Source: Cladopsammia gracilis
Taxonomy: Eukaryota > Cnidaria > Anthozoa > Scleractinia > Dendrophylliidae
Direction: 5' to 3'
Assembly (NCBI GenBank): GCA_022457155.1
Contig: JAJGOT010000199.1
Coordinates: forward strand, 851,501-915,500
Length of the DNA: 64,000 bases
Positions 1-12,400 of the stretch are shown here, piece after piece. Each line of letters opens with the position of its first letter. The first letter of the stretch is position 1. Both the position numbers and the translations under genes were made by a program. The notes under the pieces were generated by a model. The model did no database searches and was not told the DNA's origin. It saw nothing but the letters and a program-made list of their open reading frames with translations.

Positions 1-61
1 ACTTACTAACTTCTAATCGGGTACTTCAAGAAAGTGTTTAATGCAATGTAGGTCCAGTTCT

Positions 62-1187
62 CTAAGTGTTCAGTGTAATGATAACTCTACCATCTCCCTC
101 ATTTACACCGCTCTCGTTAATCTGCGAAGTACCGTTGTTTATGGAACCTCCTCCTCCTGCAGTTCCCATATCAGATATTCCTACCACTCCCCCACCGGAG
201 TATCCGCCCCCGCCCCCTGGGAGAAGCAGACCACAACCCCCTCCTCCGAATCCCCCTCTTGAGGCTAATACGTCAGCAGCGTAGCCGCCATGTTTGAAGC
301 TGGATGCTTTTCCACCCAAACCTTCACCATCGCCCCATAAGCCCGCTCCAGTTCCAGACAACACGCCGGGACCCGATCTTTGACCTCCAGATCCTGCAGT
401 TCCTCCGTTCCTTGTCCCGTTTTGCCCGGCTTGCCCAGGATCGCCATCCTGATTTCCATCGATTGATATACTGCCACCTCCTCCCCCTCCGGCTACGATT
501 AGAGGCGAATTGTCCGCAAGTGTGACAAAGGTGCCTCCCCCTCCTCCCCCTGGGTTTTCTGAGAAATCAAAGTTGGTTTGTCCTTGTTGTCCGACTAATA
601 TCTGTAGCTGCTGCCCAAGTTTGAGTTCAAATGAGCCCGCAATTTTGGCTCCCAGACCTCCACGTTTCCATCCCGAACAGTCTGCTCTTGAGCAAGTACC
701 ATTGGCTCCGGAAGCACCAAAAGCCTCAATGAAATACAACCCTGTGTAAGGAACTGACCACTCTTGAATGCCATTGTTAAGTCGGACTTCACCCTCGAGC
801 GAGGTGTCCAAGTACCCGGATGTATTCTTTGGACCCATAGGACCTTGTGCACCGAGCCATGATGGGAAGCGTGATCCAGTGGCCATAAACGAATCCAGGT
901 TTTATGGCAAAGTCGTCGAGATGCTTTATTGACTGAGCAGATGAATTGTTCACCTCGCACTGATCGGAATCTTTCCCAAAGTTGAATGAAAGACATCCAG
1001 GCATAGACAAGCACCACTGCATGCAAGAAGTAATTCCTCGGCCATACTGTACTGCCTCCACGTGACCCAACAAGGCGTGGTCTTCCCAAGTGGTTAAGTA
1101 GGATGACCGAAAATCGTCGCCTCTGTGAAGACTTTGAACGTAAAGCGCGACTATCAATACCAGCAGACAGGAAACGAAACAAGACAT
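62..1187 (-). pseudogene. Secreted PAN/Apple plus glycine-rich (ALK/LTK-type) protein, frame-broken
   Basis: Intronless coding region read from an ATG at 1187. The first frame (1187 to about 885) starts with a signal peptide (hydrophobic LLVLIVALYV) and continues into a PAN/Apple-like domain with paired cysteines (SCMQWCLSMPGCLSFNFG, then a later C). The second frame (about 886 to 62) encodes a glycine-rich domain like the ALK/LTK extracellular glycine-rich fold, with repeated GGGGGG runs and an IEAFGASGANG block, and ends in VIITLNT. The two frames differ by one base, and the change falls near 880-890 between the two domains. No GT-AG intron of suitable length lies there without deleting conserved sequence, so this is an indel in a retrocopy-like gene, an assembly error, or a pseudogene. 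Secreted PAN plus glycine-rich proteins are known in cnidarians; binding partners cannot be inferred here. Domain identity is fairly sure, functionality unsure. Confidence 0.7.
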
Positions 1188-2149
1188 TCTGTGAAACGAA
1201 GGAAAAAAGCCATTTTGTCAGTCAATATAAGTAAACAACTACAACTAATCTTTAAAATTTCAGACCCATTTTGTTGCGCGTTGTTTTTAATTTCGTTCGC
1301 GAGGCCCCATTACCATTCTCCACGACAAAAATTTCACGAACGTTTTTAATGTATAAGAAGAACTTTCGACTAACATCAGCTAGAATTCACATGCAAAAGC
1401 CACCGTAAGGAAACAATAAACGTTCTTTGGTGCCTAAGATAATTAAAGATAGAAGGTAAGATCACGTAAGATGTTCTCTTTATGTACAGAATCAAAAAGA
1501 ATCGCAAATTTTGCTTATTTAAAGCACTTCTACTTTCTTTGGATTGGAGTTGCGAGGTACCAGTTGCGAGAGGAAGTTGCGAGATGTAGCTAAAAAATTC
1601 TGGATACCAGGGGGACTTCTTAACAAATACCATATCAGACAAAACCATGCTCTTTTTTACCGAATTGTTTCCTAAGCGATCCGCGCGTGTTGTCGAGATA
1701 ACGTTTAAAATTTGCTCGATTTTAGGCGGATACTAGTGTACACGCTGACTGCATGGAATTTGTTAGAAAATTGAGCCACGGGAAATTAAGCTCTCCACTT
1801 ACTTTAAGGAAACTTCTCGAGGCCAGGTGGCCTGCGAATACAGCCACCTCTCGATGCCGAAAGCAGCCGAAAGCGACGAAAGGCGGCTGTTTTCGCAGGC
1901 TAGATGACAAGAATTGATTTTTGTTTTGCACCAGAAGAGCCTCTAACGCGGATGAAGGCCGAGAGTGTATTTCTTTAGCGTGAGGTGAAATGCTACCAAT
2001 CAAAACGATATTTCGTTTCTTTTGCTTCCCAATGCGGTATACGTAACTAGATTACAAATGATTTTTTCTTCTTCCTCTTTTTTACCCAAGCATCTGAAAA
2101 TGCAAAGTCTACAATCATGTATACCAATTTGTTTACAATTTTCTTGTGG
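1188..2149. other. Intergenic, nothing recognised
   Basis: Upstream of the PAN/glycine-rich gene. AT-rich sequence with only short chance frames. I see no conserved protein, RNA gene or terminal repeats. Confidence 0.5.
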
Positions 2150-2480
2150 ATAAAACATAAACATAAGTTACGATGAAAAAGGTTGTTAACTTCACTCACA
2201 AAATTAAGTTTGATAGTTTTTATTGATTATGCAAACCGACATTGTCTACTACTATGCAAAGGGTGGCAAGTTTGGGAAAAATGTTGAGTAGCTTCAAACC
2301 ATCTTAAACTTTTCTTTAATATGTAGCGACCAGCACCTCGACTTTCTTTTAACCACTCTTGAGGAACTCATAAACATAACTAATGGTGAACAGGCTGTTA
2401 ACGTCACTCACAAAAATAAATGAGAAATTTTTTTTTTATCAATCATACAATCGACATGATGTACATGTAGTACTAAAAGC
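2150..2480. repeat. Diverged direct repeat pair
   Basis: Two related segments of about 110 bp, roughly 2150-2270 and 2365-2475. They share the strings ATAAACATAA, GTTAAC then TCACTCACAAAA, and a later TATTGAT/TATCAATCAT block followed by a CGACAT segment. The offset is about 210 bp. The origin is unknown; it looks like a local duplication. Confidence 0.5.
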
Positions 2481-2999
2481 CAGGGTAATATCACATACTC
2501 CGGCAAACCTGTATTAAGCGGTCACTCTTGTGGAAAATGGTTAACTGACCTCTTGACTGACCTAGAAAGGAAATCAATAACGGAAGACTTTGACGTGGAG
2601 AAAAAACCGTCACAAGATACATTGACCGTAAAATGTTTTATACCTCTCCTTAGGGTACAAGAAAAGAAATTACACAGAATTTGTTAACCAGCAGGTCATA
2701 CACAAATGTATTTAATGTAAACTCGTATGGTTTTTCTTTAGCCGAGTGACCGTTTCACTCGGCAAAGATAAATAGAGAAACGAAAAGTAAAGAATTGGCT
2801 TCGATGTATTGCGACCGACATAATGTGTCTTATATACAAAAAAAAACTCAAAACGCAATCGACAAAAACAATAAAATTCTCAAGCAACTCAGTAAAACAT
2901 AATCATCCTTACTGACCTTATGCGTGGGTTGCTTTCGGATTTCACTGAAGACAACACGAAGAAAACTGACCAGCAGCATCAAACTTCTCAAATGTTTAG

Positions 3000-3720
3000 T
3001 TGTTAATAGAATGATGAAAATTTAAATAGCACATATATCTACATTCTAGCAGCATTAAAACTTGTTAACATCAGTTCTAGCCAATGGTTTCTCGTAGGAC
3101 AACAGTCCCGTCAATCAATAAAATTTCGGTCTGAAGTTTAATATTTTTCATCAGTGAATGTATTAGCATTTTCCATCTTTTCTCAGTAATTATTAGCGGT
3201 ACGTTTTTTACCAGTTTTTTCTTTTTTTTTAAATCTTATCAAGAGAGCATAACGTGGTCTTCTAAAACTCAATATTTTTCATCGGTGAGTGGATTAGCAT
3301 TTTTCATTTTTTTTTTTTTTCAGCCAGTTTTCTTAGTAATTATTCAGCGTATGTTTTTTACCCGTTTTCTCCCTTATTTCCGTATTTCTTTGCAAGTCTT
3401 ATAAATACAACATGAGGTGGTCTTGTATTGCAGAGTAATTACTGTGTAATTAGCGTCGTGCGATCCTTTAATTGTTGTCTTGTACTGTGGTTTATGCTCT
3501 TTAGCAGGAGTTTTCGCAATAATGAGTAGCTTGTATTTTTATTCTTGCTGTTCGCTGTCTATTTTGTTAAATATCAGTTGATAATAGTAATGATTAAAAT
3601 GCACGTAGCCTACGTAGATCAACATTCTGAAATCATTAAACTTGTTACTGTCAATTCATAGCCAATGGTTTCTCATCCGACACCAGTCCGGTAAATTAAC
3701 AAACTGTCGATTTGAATTTC
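3000..3720. repeat. Nested local duplications
   Basis: Two duplications are visible. A block of about 80 bp containing AGCCAATGGTTTCTC occurs near 3050-3130 and again near 3635-3710. Between them a unit of about 130 bp containing ATATTTTTCATC, GTGAGTGGATTAGCATTTT and TAATTATT is tandemly duplicated at about 3139-3425. I see no open frame or terminal inverted repeat. The flanking repeat pair about 590 bp apart could be a remnant of a mobile element. Confidence 0.5.
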
Positions 3721-3832
3721 AATTTTCAACAGCGAACTGGAACAGCATTGTGCAGGTGACTTCACCCGACAGGGAAGTATCACTTGCTCCATTAAAACAT
3801 TTCCACCCAAAATGGTGGGTGGACGTGGAATA

Positions 3833-4001
3833 GGCCATTTCCGAGTTACGTTACGCCTCGTTGTCAAAGCGAGGCTAGGTGCAAAACCTTTCATACTGAA
3901 ATGAATTTTATTTGCATTTGAATAGAAACTCATTTCCATATGAAAGGTCTTGCACCTACAGTAGCTTTAACAACGAGGAGTAACGTAACTCGGAAATGGC
4001 C
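3833..4001. mobile_element. Small MITE with long terminal inverted repeats and TA flanks
   Basis: A 169-bp element begins GGCCATTTCCGAGTTACG and ends with its reverse complement. The inverted match runs about 25 bp, to TTAC/GTAA, and resumes at CCTCGTTGT. A TA dinucleotide sits on each side (3831-3832 and 4002-4003), as expected for a Tc1/mariner-type target duplication. It has no coding capacity, so it is non-autonomous. Confidence 0.75.
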
Positions 4002-4009
4002 TATTCTAC

Positions 4010-6436
4010 GGCATGATCAAATAGACACTGCAAAGTTTATTCAGCCTCGTTCCTAATCTCGTACCAAATTGAAAATCTTCCACGGTCAGTATACATGAAG
4101 TACAGGTAAGAGCAAGGTTTCCAGTTTTCGCTAGCGTTAAGTCGAATTTGATGTCGCCCGTCGACCCTCGAGCTGATTCTCGCGTTTTGCCCCAACTCTC
4201 CTCGTTTCACCTACTTAGCGTGTAGAGACCTGGGGACGAGTCTGTTACAAAGGAGCCCGAGGTGTCAGTCTACCAGAGACCCACACATACCTTGCTGAAC
4301 ACCCCACTCCCCCCACATACATTGTTGTACACCCCACTCCCCCATATCGCCTTGTTACTTCTTTACCCCACTATTCCAGTGAGACGAATTTCCATATACA
4401 AACGTTTCGCTTTATTTCACTACATGGTGTTGCAAAGTCAACTGACTATCAATTCTATTTATTTTCATTTGTCGTCTATGATCGACAACACTTTTATTTT
4501 CTAATTACAAAATTTACCTGTTTCTAATTTATTACGAGTTAATTGACTCGATTGCATTCTTTAATGGAAAAATTAAACAAACAAATCACTTATTCCTAAT
4601 TTTCTATGAAATTCCTGCACTCAGTGGACATAATAAATATTCATTACATTGAGACAATCTATTATGAGATTGACTATGAAAAGTGCACAGTTCTAAAAAA
4701 AAATTGCTTACAAGTAAAACCGTTATCAAAGGCAGTATTTATTCCTGCGAGGTTTACAAGGCGTCATTAAAAGCTGTTATGAAACTAACATTTCGAAAAA
4801 AACACGGTTTCATCAATCGAGTTGATATTGAAACCTCATCTTTGCAACTGAGAAGTGTTGTTTCGCTTCTTCGTCAATACACACGATTAAAGCAGTTTTC
4901 AATTGATTTACGTAAACCCCAAATAATCACTCTGGCCAATCACAACAGACGCACACAATCCAATGAACCAATCAGAACTCAAAGCAAATTCATGTAGCTG
5001 GCGCCAAGCGCGGGAAAACGCGTGCGAGCAAGTCACGATTGCTTTTGATTCTGATTGGTTGAGTAAGTGCGCGAGATTTCTTAGCAAATTACAGAGCGTA
5101 GAAATTCCTCAGTTCCGTATCGTTGTGGATCATGGCGGTTTCGAGTCCATGAAATGGTGCTAATCTGAAACCACAGCAGGGTAAACGCTGTACACATGAT
5201 CTGCAAATTATTGTTAAATACAGAAACTAATAAAGTTCCAATACTGTAAAAATATGCTATAAATGGTAACAAAAATAAGGAACCATCAGATTCTTCATTA
5301 GTTTAATAAAAAAAAATACTCACTGACCATGAAAAATATAGATTTTTGTTAGGTTGTGTTTCGTACCAAGTTTCGCTGTAGCATTCTACTAACGAAATGT
5401 GTGTTATTTTAGTTATGTTTGTTTCTCTTGTTGTTGTAAGTTGTTTTTCAGTTGTTATTGTTTTACAGTACCAATCCTTATGGCCGCGAAACAGTTAGAA
5501 AATTAATCCCAACTGTTTGGGAAACGTGTAATATGTAGAACTTTGCTTACAAAGGACAACTACAAGAGTTCCACAAAAAGGTGCCTTAACATGCCTTTTA
5601 TTTTTATTTTGGTTATTACCTCGCCAAATTTTTGCTCGATTTGGGGGGATTCTTTCAAAACCTTAGAACAATAAAAGACATAAGAATAAAAAAAGAGGAC
5701 CAAAAAGGCGGGAAAACGTCAGCGCCCAAAGGCACAATTAATGCGCGGGAAAATCTCACCTGATAGTAAAGACTAACCCCGCACAAAAATGTAAATGACA
5801 TTAGAGAACAACACAGCCTCTACGAGCTTTAGAATGTTGTTACAAACAAAACCATTATCCACAACCACAACCTTATTGTACCATTAAATAATGAGATCTA
5901 CAATTAAGTTCTCCCTTGTAAATTAAACATGAAGATTTAATTGACAAAACGTTTACGCGAGGGAATTAACCTAGACTTGTAAACATTATTAATTAAACTA
6001 CTGTATAAATAAATTCAATATCTGGGTGCTGGTGGTAGGATTATATATTATTTTTATGTTACTGATTAATTTCTAGGCTTCATGTAAATGTATTTAGGTT
6101 AAATCGACGATCTTTGACCTAAGAGTACTTACATGCAATTTGGATGTGATATTATAATATACAAACAGAAGGGGGAACAAAATCTTCTCGAGAGCCCAAA
6201 GTCTCTCCGAGAACCCGACGTTGCCAGGGCAGGTCAACACGGCACCTTCCGAAAAAAGTCATTACTTTAACCTTTTTCTCCTATGGCAAACAATCTAGAC
6301 AGAATTCTAACCGAAGCTTATTCCCTCGACTGTTTCCAGCCCCCTAAATGTACATCACAGCGCGGTTCATACGACGAGTCCTGATAACTACTCCTCTGTA
6401 GCAGTAATTTCCAGTCTTTTCTCGGTCGTCAGGGAT
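4010..6436. other. Intergenic between the MITE and the lipoxygenase 3' end
   Basis: AT-rich sequence. The short frames at 4683-5163 show no recognisable domain, and the C-rich stretch at 4285-4350 (repeated CCCCACTCCCCC) is a low-complexity duplication. The lower end is the 3' flank of the minus-strand lipoxygenase gene. No RNA gene seen. Confidence 0.45.
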
Positions 6437-9400
6437 TTAGATACTGATAGCATTGGGGACCTCTTTTGGGTCGAGGTAAGGATAAGGGAATGGACGACTC
6501 TTGTTTCTCTCGGCGATTATTTCACTCACTTCCAGCAAACGTTTCTTTAACCTACAACGAGCAGATAAGTAAGGACGTTAGTAAGATTTGTTGAGTCCAC
6601 TGACCTTTTCACTGCCAGGGTCAAACCTTGAGTGAGAGTCAAGTTATGTGGTTGTAACTTCAGTTAAGTCCGTGGAAAAAATATAAAAGTGTGACCATTC
6701 AAATTAAAGCTACTGAGTAGTACTTTCCTGTGGTACTGTCTATTATGCTGCACAAGGTGGTTCTAGCTTTAAAATCAGTTCTGTGGATGAAATCCTTAAG
6801 AAGTTGGACCATTCAAATGAAAGCTACTGAACAGTACTTTTCTGTGGTACTGTTTATTATGATGTAGAAGATGGTTCTAACTTTCGAGTCTGTGGATCAA
6901 ATCCTAAAGTGTGACCATTCAAGTGAAAGCTACATATTATTAAGCAGTACTTTCCTATGGTACTGTTTATTATACTGTACAAGGTAGTTCTAAGTTTTGA
7001 GTCTGTGGATGAAATCCTAGAGTGTGACCACTCAAATGAACGCTATAGAGCAGTACATTCCTGGGGTAGAATTTATGATGCTGTTCAAGGTGGTTCTAAC
7101 TTTTGAGTCTGTAGGCATTTTCAATTACATAGTAGTCTTACTTTTCAACAGGCTTGGTTCCTTTAGGATCATACATGTACTGAACTTCAAAGTCTCCGAG
7201 TGCATTAGTGCCGCGGTCACTGAGGATTTTTGTCACAATGATGATGTCAAGTGTCATGTCTTTCACTGGAAGAGCATCAATAATATCCTGCTCAGACAGA
7301 GGCTCCTGTCATCACAATAACAACAAAAACACAAATAAATATGTCTTTACTCATGAAAGAGCAGTTTCAGTTGTGCTGTAAATCCAAAACCAAAGTTATC
7401 ACATCTTGGAACACTTTCTGTAGCATAAAGCAACAAGGAGTATTGCTGCTGACTACAGTTGGAGCTATGACTGTGTTATGACAACATCCTGATCTCACTC
7501 CTGGTGCAAACTGGTGTGCACACAGAATAAGATGTTAAAATGTACACCAGAGTTGATGTCTGATTTTATCTTGTTGTTGTTGTTGGCAAACAGTGATCAT
7601 GCAACCAACCTTGAACAACCAACCTTTAGATCTAAAGCAGTGCTGAAAAAACAGTCGGTCATTGGCGGAAAATTGTCCTACCAAAATCCTTAAATGCCAG
7701 ACTAATAATATTCCATGTATTTTAAATGTTATTATGCTCGGACAAATCGTGTCCATACACAAAAACGACTTAATGGCGGAATTCCGACCAACTTTGTAAA
7801 ATGTTTGGTCATAATATAGAGGTTTGAGTATACTGTACTGTAAACATAATTTCCCCTTACGTAAGTAAAATTATTTCCCACACTGTAAAGTCCAATAAAA
7901 TGCAAACCACTAGATCAGAGTGTCCACAGAGGATATTTTTACCTTGGATGTTGGAGGTTTTCCACGCAGAAACGCAGGGTAGTTTGGTGGGAAGGCATAC
8001 TCATCATATTGGGCAAAGTTAGCTGCCGAGTGACCCACACTGCTAATGAAGATGATAGATGTCACTGTTTTGATCAAATCCTCCAAGACAGTGAACTTGC
8101 CTTCTCCAAACACACCCTAAAAAACCAGAACCAAACCAATTGTTTTTTCCATCAAAAAATAACTGTGCCTTTCATTTCAGCATTACAATACAATACATTT
8201 TATTACATGTAATTCTCCCAGCTGGGTTTTTCAGAATTAATTTACAAAACATCAGCTAATTACTACATACTAAATGTAAATGAAAAACCTAGGTTACACA
8301 CTGAATACTATCAAAGGGCTCTTAAAGCCATCTCGTTAAAGCGTTAGAACGTGTGGTTAATAAAAACAAAATAGAAGAATTGATAGTGAATATGGTAAAG
8401 ATGCCGTTGTAGCGCACCTTTAGATTAAGTCTACTTAAAATACGTACATGAAAACATCACATGATGTATATTAGCCAATAGAAATTTATGTTCACGAAAT
8501 GGGCTTTACATTTTCAAAAAAAAACAACTTTAACATAAAAGGCTGATCAGACAGCAAATTTGTTCGATTTCTTTTAATAAGATATGCCCGATATTTCGGT
8601 TAGACAAAACTAACCTTCATCAGGGGCTAGGAAAGCTTAGTGAAGATGGAAACAAACGGTTACAATATTTAAAATGGGCTAAGATAAATTGCTGGCACAC
8701 GATAGGCTAATAAACAAGTAACGGTCCAGCTATATATTGCTACTGTTTGTTCTAGTGGTCCTTGCATTTTTACAGAAGTTATTTACATTTTCACGCTAGT
8801 AACTAAAATGGGGTCCTATTATTTGGTTATACAATAGACGTGTTTAGAAAATGTTATAGGCTGGGCCTTATCATCATCATTATTATTTTTTTTTGCAAAA
8901 GGAGGGGAACCCGTGCCCCTCTGCTAACAACTTCTCTGTACAGCATTGGGGGATCTTTTCTCATCAGTGCTCCACTTTTTCAAGACCAAAAGCCAGAATA
9001 ATCCTCAACTTCGACGACTAAGGAGAGCTTTTTTTCACAAGATTTGGTGCCGTTTTTTCACCACAAGCAAGAAAGCGTCTTGTAACCATCTGTCTTCGCT
9101 TTGGTGAGTGCGTGCTTTTCAATTTGGGTTTTGGTCTCGCGAGTTTTCTCGCCCTCGCGTTACGTGGAGATGGCCGCGCGTACCGCACACCAGCCGTTCG
9201 CCCACACTAGAACTTACTGTCCGCTTGATAGTGGAGGAAAACCTGGATCTTGACTCGCTCAGTATAGCGCAGTCGTTACCGAACTTTAAGGAAGAAATCG
9301 TTGGGACAGAATCGGCCACGCGGTTGGCGGCATCGGGCTTTGACTGCGAAAGCCGCGTTATCCCTTTACGCCTTTTACGGCAAAAAGCACTACACGTGTC

Positions 9401-12400
9401 ATGCTTCATTCCCGTTGAATTCCCCGATGAAAACCTGCTACAACTCGTGGAACAATACGGCGACCTCAAAGCGCGAGCAGTCCGCCGGCTTTGCTTCAAA
9501 GCTACGCGCACATCGAGAACGGCATCCGTGTCGTAGAATTCACACGTTAACAAAAGGCAGTGCCACGCAAATAAGTCACTCAAGGGCTCGAGTTATTTTT
9601 TTAAGTACACTGGCCAGCCAATACTATGCTACCGGTGCCAGTCTTCCGAGCGCGTTGTTAAAGACTCCCCGAAGGCGAAACGCCGCGAGGCGAACCGCGA
9701 GGCTCCAGTGCCCGGAGGGGGGACACCAGAGGCCTCCGACCCCCACTACAGCAACCAGCAACGACACTCCCCCTGTAACCACAATAGGCCATTTGCACGA
9801 TAGCGTCATTTGACTACAACTACCAGAACTCATTTCGTTTTTCCTTTCTTATTTAAATTTTGTAATCCCAGTGAGGTTTAAATAACAAAGGTCCTAATTT
9901 GCACTACAAAACAAAAAATGAACCTCCGTGCGACCCTTCTCCAGAAACTGCCGGCCACCCCCTATTACCGATGCCGTGAGCGTAAGCGTGAGAAGTCCTG
10001 TCTCGTGGTAATTTAAATACAACAGATGATCACACGCGTTTGGCGGAGATCAAAGATCTCCTAAAAGCGCCATCATTCGCAGTAAAAAACAGTGGATAAA
10101 GCTGGGGGAAAAACCAACCAAGTATTTCCCGGGAGTATTTCTACCAGCTTGAAAATCAGCGACAAACACGCGACTCAATTTCAGAGTTGCGTGCCAACAA
10201 TTCAATCGTGACTTCCGATAAAAATATTCTTCGCGAATGTCGCGATTTTTATCGTAACCTCCATTCGGCTGAACAAGTTTATTTATCTAGCCAAGACTGG
10301 CTTTTAGACCAACTGGATAAAACTCTGGCATCTGAAGACCAGGAGAAATGCGAAGGTGACCTCACACTCTTCGAATGTCAATGTTTTGTAATAACGAAAT
10401 ATAATATCCAATTTATTCAACACTTTTGAACAGTTTTATGGTAAAATATTTATTGATTTCAAAGTTGCGTTTGTGAGTTTATTTTTAGAGATTTGAATTT
10501 ACAAAATGGTAATTAGATGACGCCGACCCGGGACTTTGCCATTATTTCTACGCCAATTTACAATGCGCAGTTTACAGCTTGAGGATAATAATTTGATAAA
10601 TACTAAAAAATAAACTGTGGAAAAACGTAAGAATTCACTAGCATCCGTGAGATTTTCAAAACAGATCACCATATCTGTACAAGCCATGTCGGGATGCAAT
10701 CCCGAACGCCATTATGAAACAACGGATCAGGAGGTTCTTCAAGCTCCAAGAAACACTACTCAAAAACAGAATAAAACAAGGAGCTAAAACATAAACTGCA
10801 AGAAGTCATTATTCCAGTAGAGATACGGCAGCTTCAGACTTTGATCTTGGACACTTACATCCGTGATAAAGATCCACTTTCTCACAAGTCTTGCACACCG
10901 CAGACTTAGACACTAAAGCCCCATTTACACTGCAGAAAATTTTAGGCACGGCTCGGATAAAAGTGGTACGCGTACCCAAAAAAATAGTACTGATTAGTCA
11001 TTTACACGTCCTTTCTTCTACCGTGCTAAACGATGTAAAATTGTGTTTTGGTGCGGGTAAAAGGCTCAACATCTCGGCCAGCGTACTCGATTCTTGCTTA
11101 GTGCGCATGCTGCTAACATGGCGGACGAAAAGTTCTTAGAATTTCTTCTCATAAGAAGACCACTATCCCGCGAGATTTTCCTGGCGACTTTTGCAGCGTC
11201 TTCAGCTTCCCGCTAAGCGCCATGATGAGTGAATCACGGGTCGATTTGCACATGCTCTCTCAAATCGGTGCTGACCAAAGGCGCGAAGGCTCATCAGAGA
11301 AAAGTTGGTTCGGTACGGCTAATCGTTTACACTGCACACCTTATCCGAGCTGGGCTAGATTTTCAGGATCGCGTACCAATTTTATCCGTGCTCGGACTAC
11401 CTCTCGACATGGTCCGAGCACGGGTGAAAGTTTGGTCCGGCACGGATGGGGCAAAATAGTTTACACGACAAAATCTATCCGTGCCGAACCAATTTTTTTG
11501 GTATGCGTACTTTTTTCATCCGAGCCGTGCCAAAATTTTTCGGCAGTGTAAATGGGGCTTAAATCACCGGCTGAGAGATTGGAGGCTCAGAGACCGGACG
11601 AGAGAAAGCGGCGGAAATCGAGCCTCAGAGATTGACTGATCCAAGCATATTCATAACAATTAACAAAAACTGCAGCCGATCACTACTTATCTTGCAACAA
11701 AAGTTAGCCAAAGACGCTCCAACATATGCCAAGAGAACTAGCATAACGAAGGCATAGACTGGAAACAATAATTCTATAAATGGCAGTGAGTGTGCACAGC
11801 ATGTAAACTGACCTCCTGTCATTAAAGAGATTTATATCCCAAAGATAAAAGAGTCATACAATACATCGAGCATTTGTCACATCTCTATTTTGGTGATCAA
11901 AGGGGAACAAATATCTCGTAGACCTTCTTGGGAAAGCTATTCTAGAGGTTTCTTTATACATTATGCAACTAGCGGGAGTCGTGTTTGGCCTGTCACTTTT
12001 ATAATACTGATATTTTCAAATTAATATATGTATCATATGTTTAATAGATAAAATACTACATGTAAAGAAAGCCAAATTTAAAAAACGTGAAAAGTATGAA
12101 AAGTATGATTTTCTAGTACTTAGGAAACAAAACTCTTTCACCCCTGACCAAGTTAACTTTAAATATATATAACCAGTTATTCAGATTCCCGTTTTGGCGA
12201 TTATAAATGGCCAAACACAATAACATACGAGAGGAAAATAGTTAACAACTTCAAAGCTATAGCACACGCACTTTTTCTTATCAATTACTACCACAAACAG
12301 ACTCAGTAGATGGGGTTAAACGGATGTTGAACTATGTTTATTCAAATTGATACTGCACAAGAAACAACACCCTAAACCGGGTGAGGGGTGGGGGGGGGGG

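Noticed and set aside
839..890. A tiny intron joining the PAN and glycine-rich frames
   Set aside because: The only GT...AG span of about 47 nt gives the wrong phase and would delete the conserved SWLGAQG block.
9119..9583. 154-codon minus-strand frame
   Set aside because: Antisense shadow of the LINE ORF1 fragment on the plus strand.
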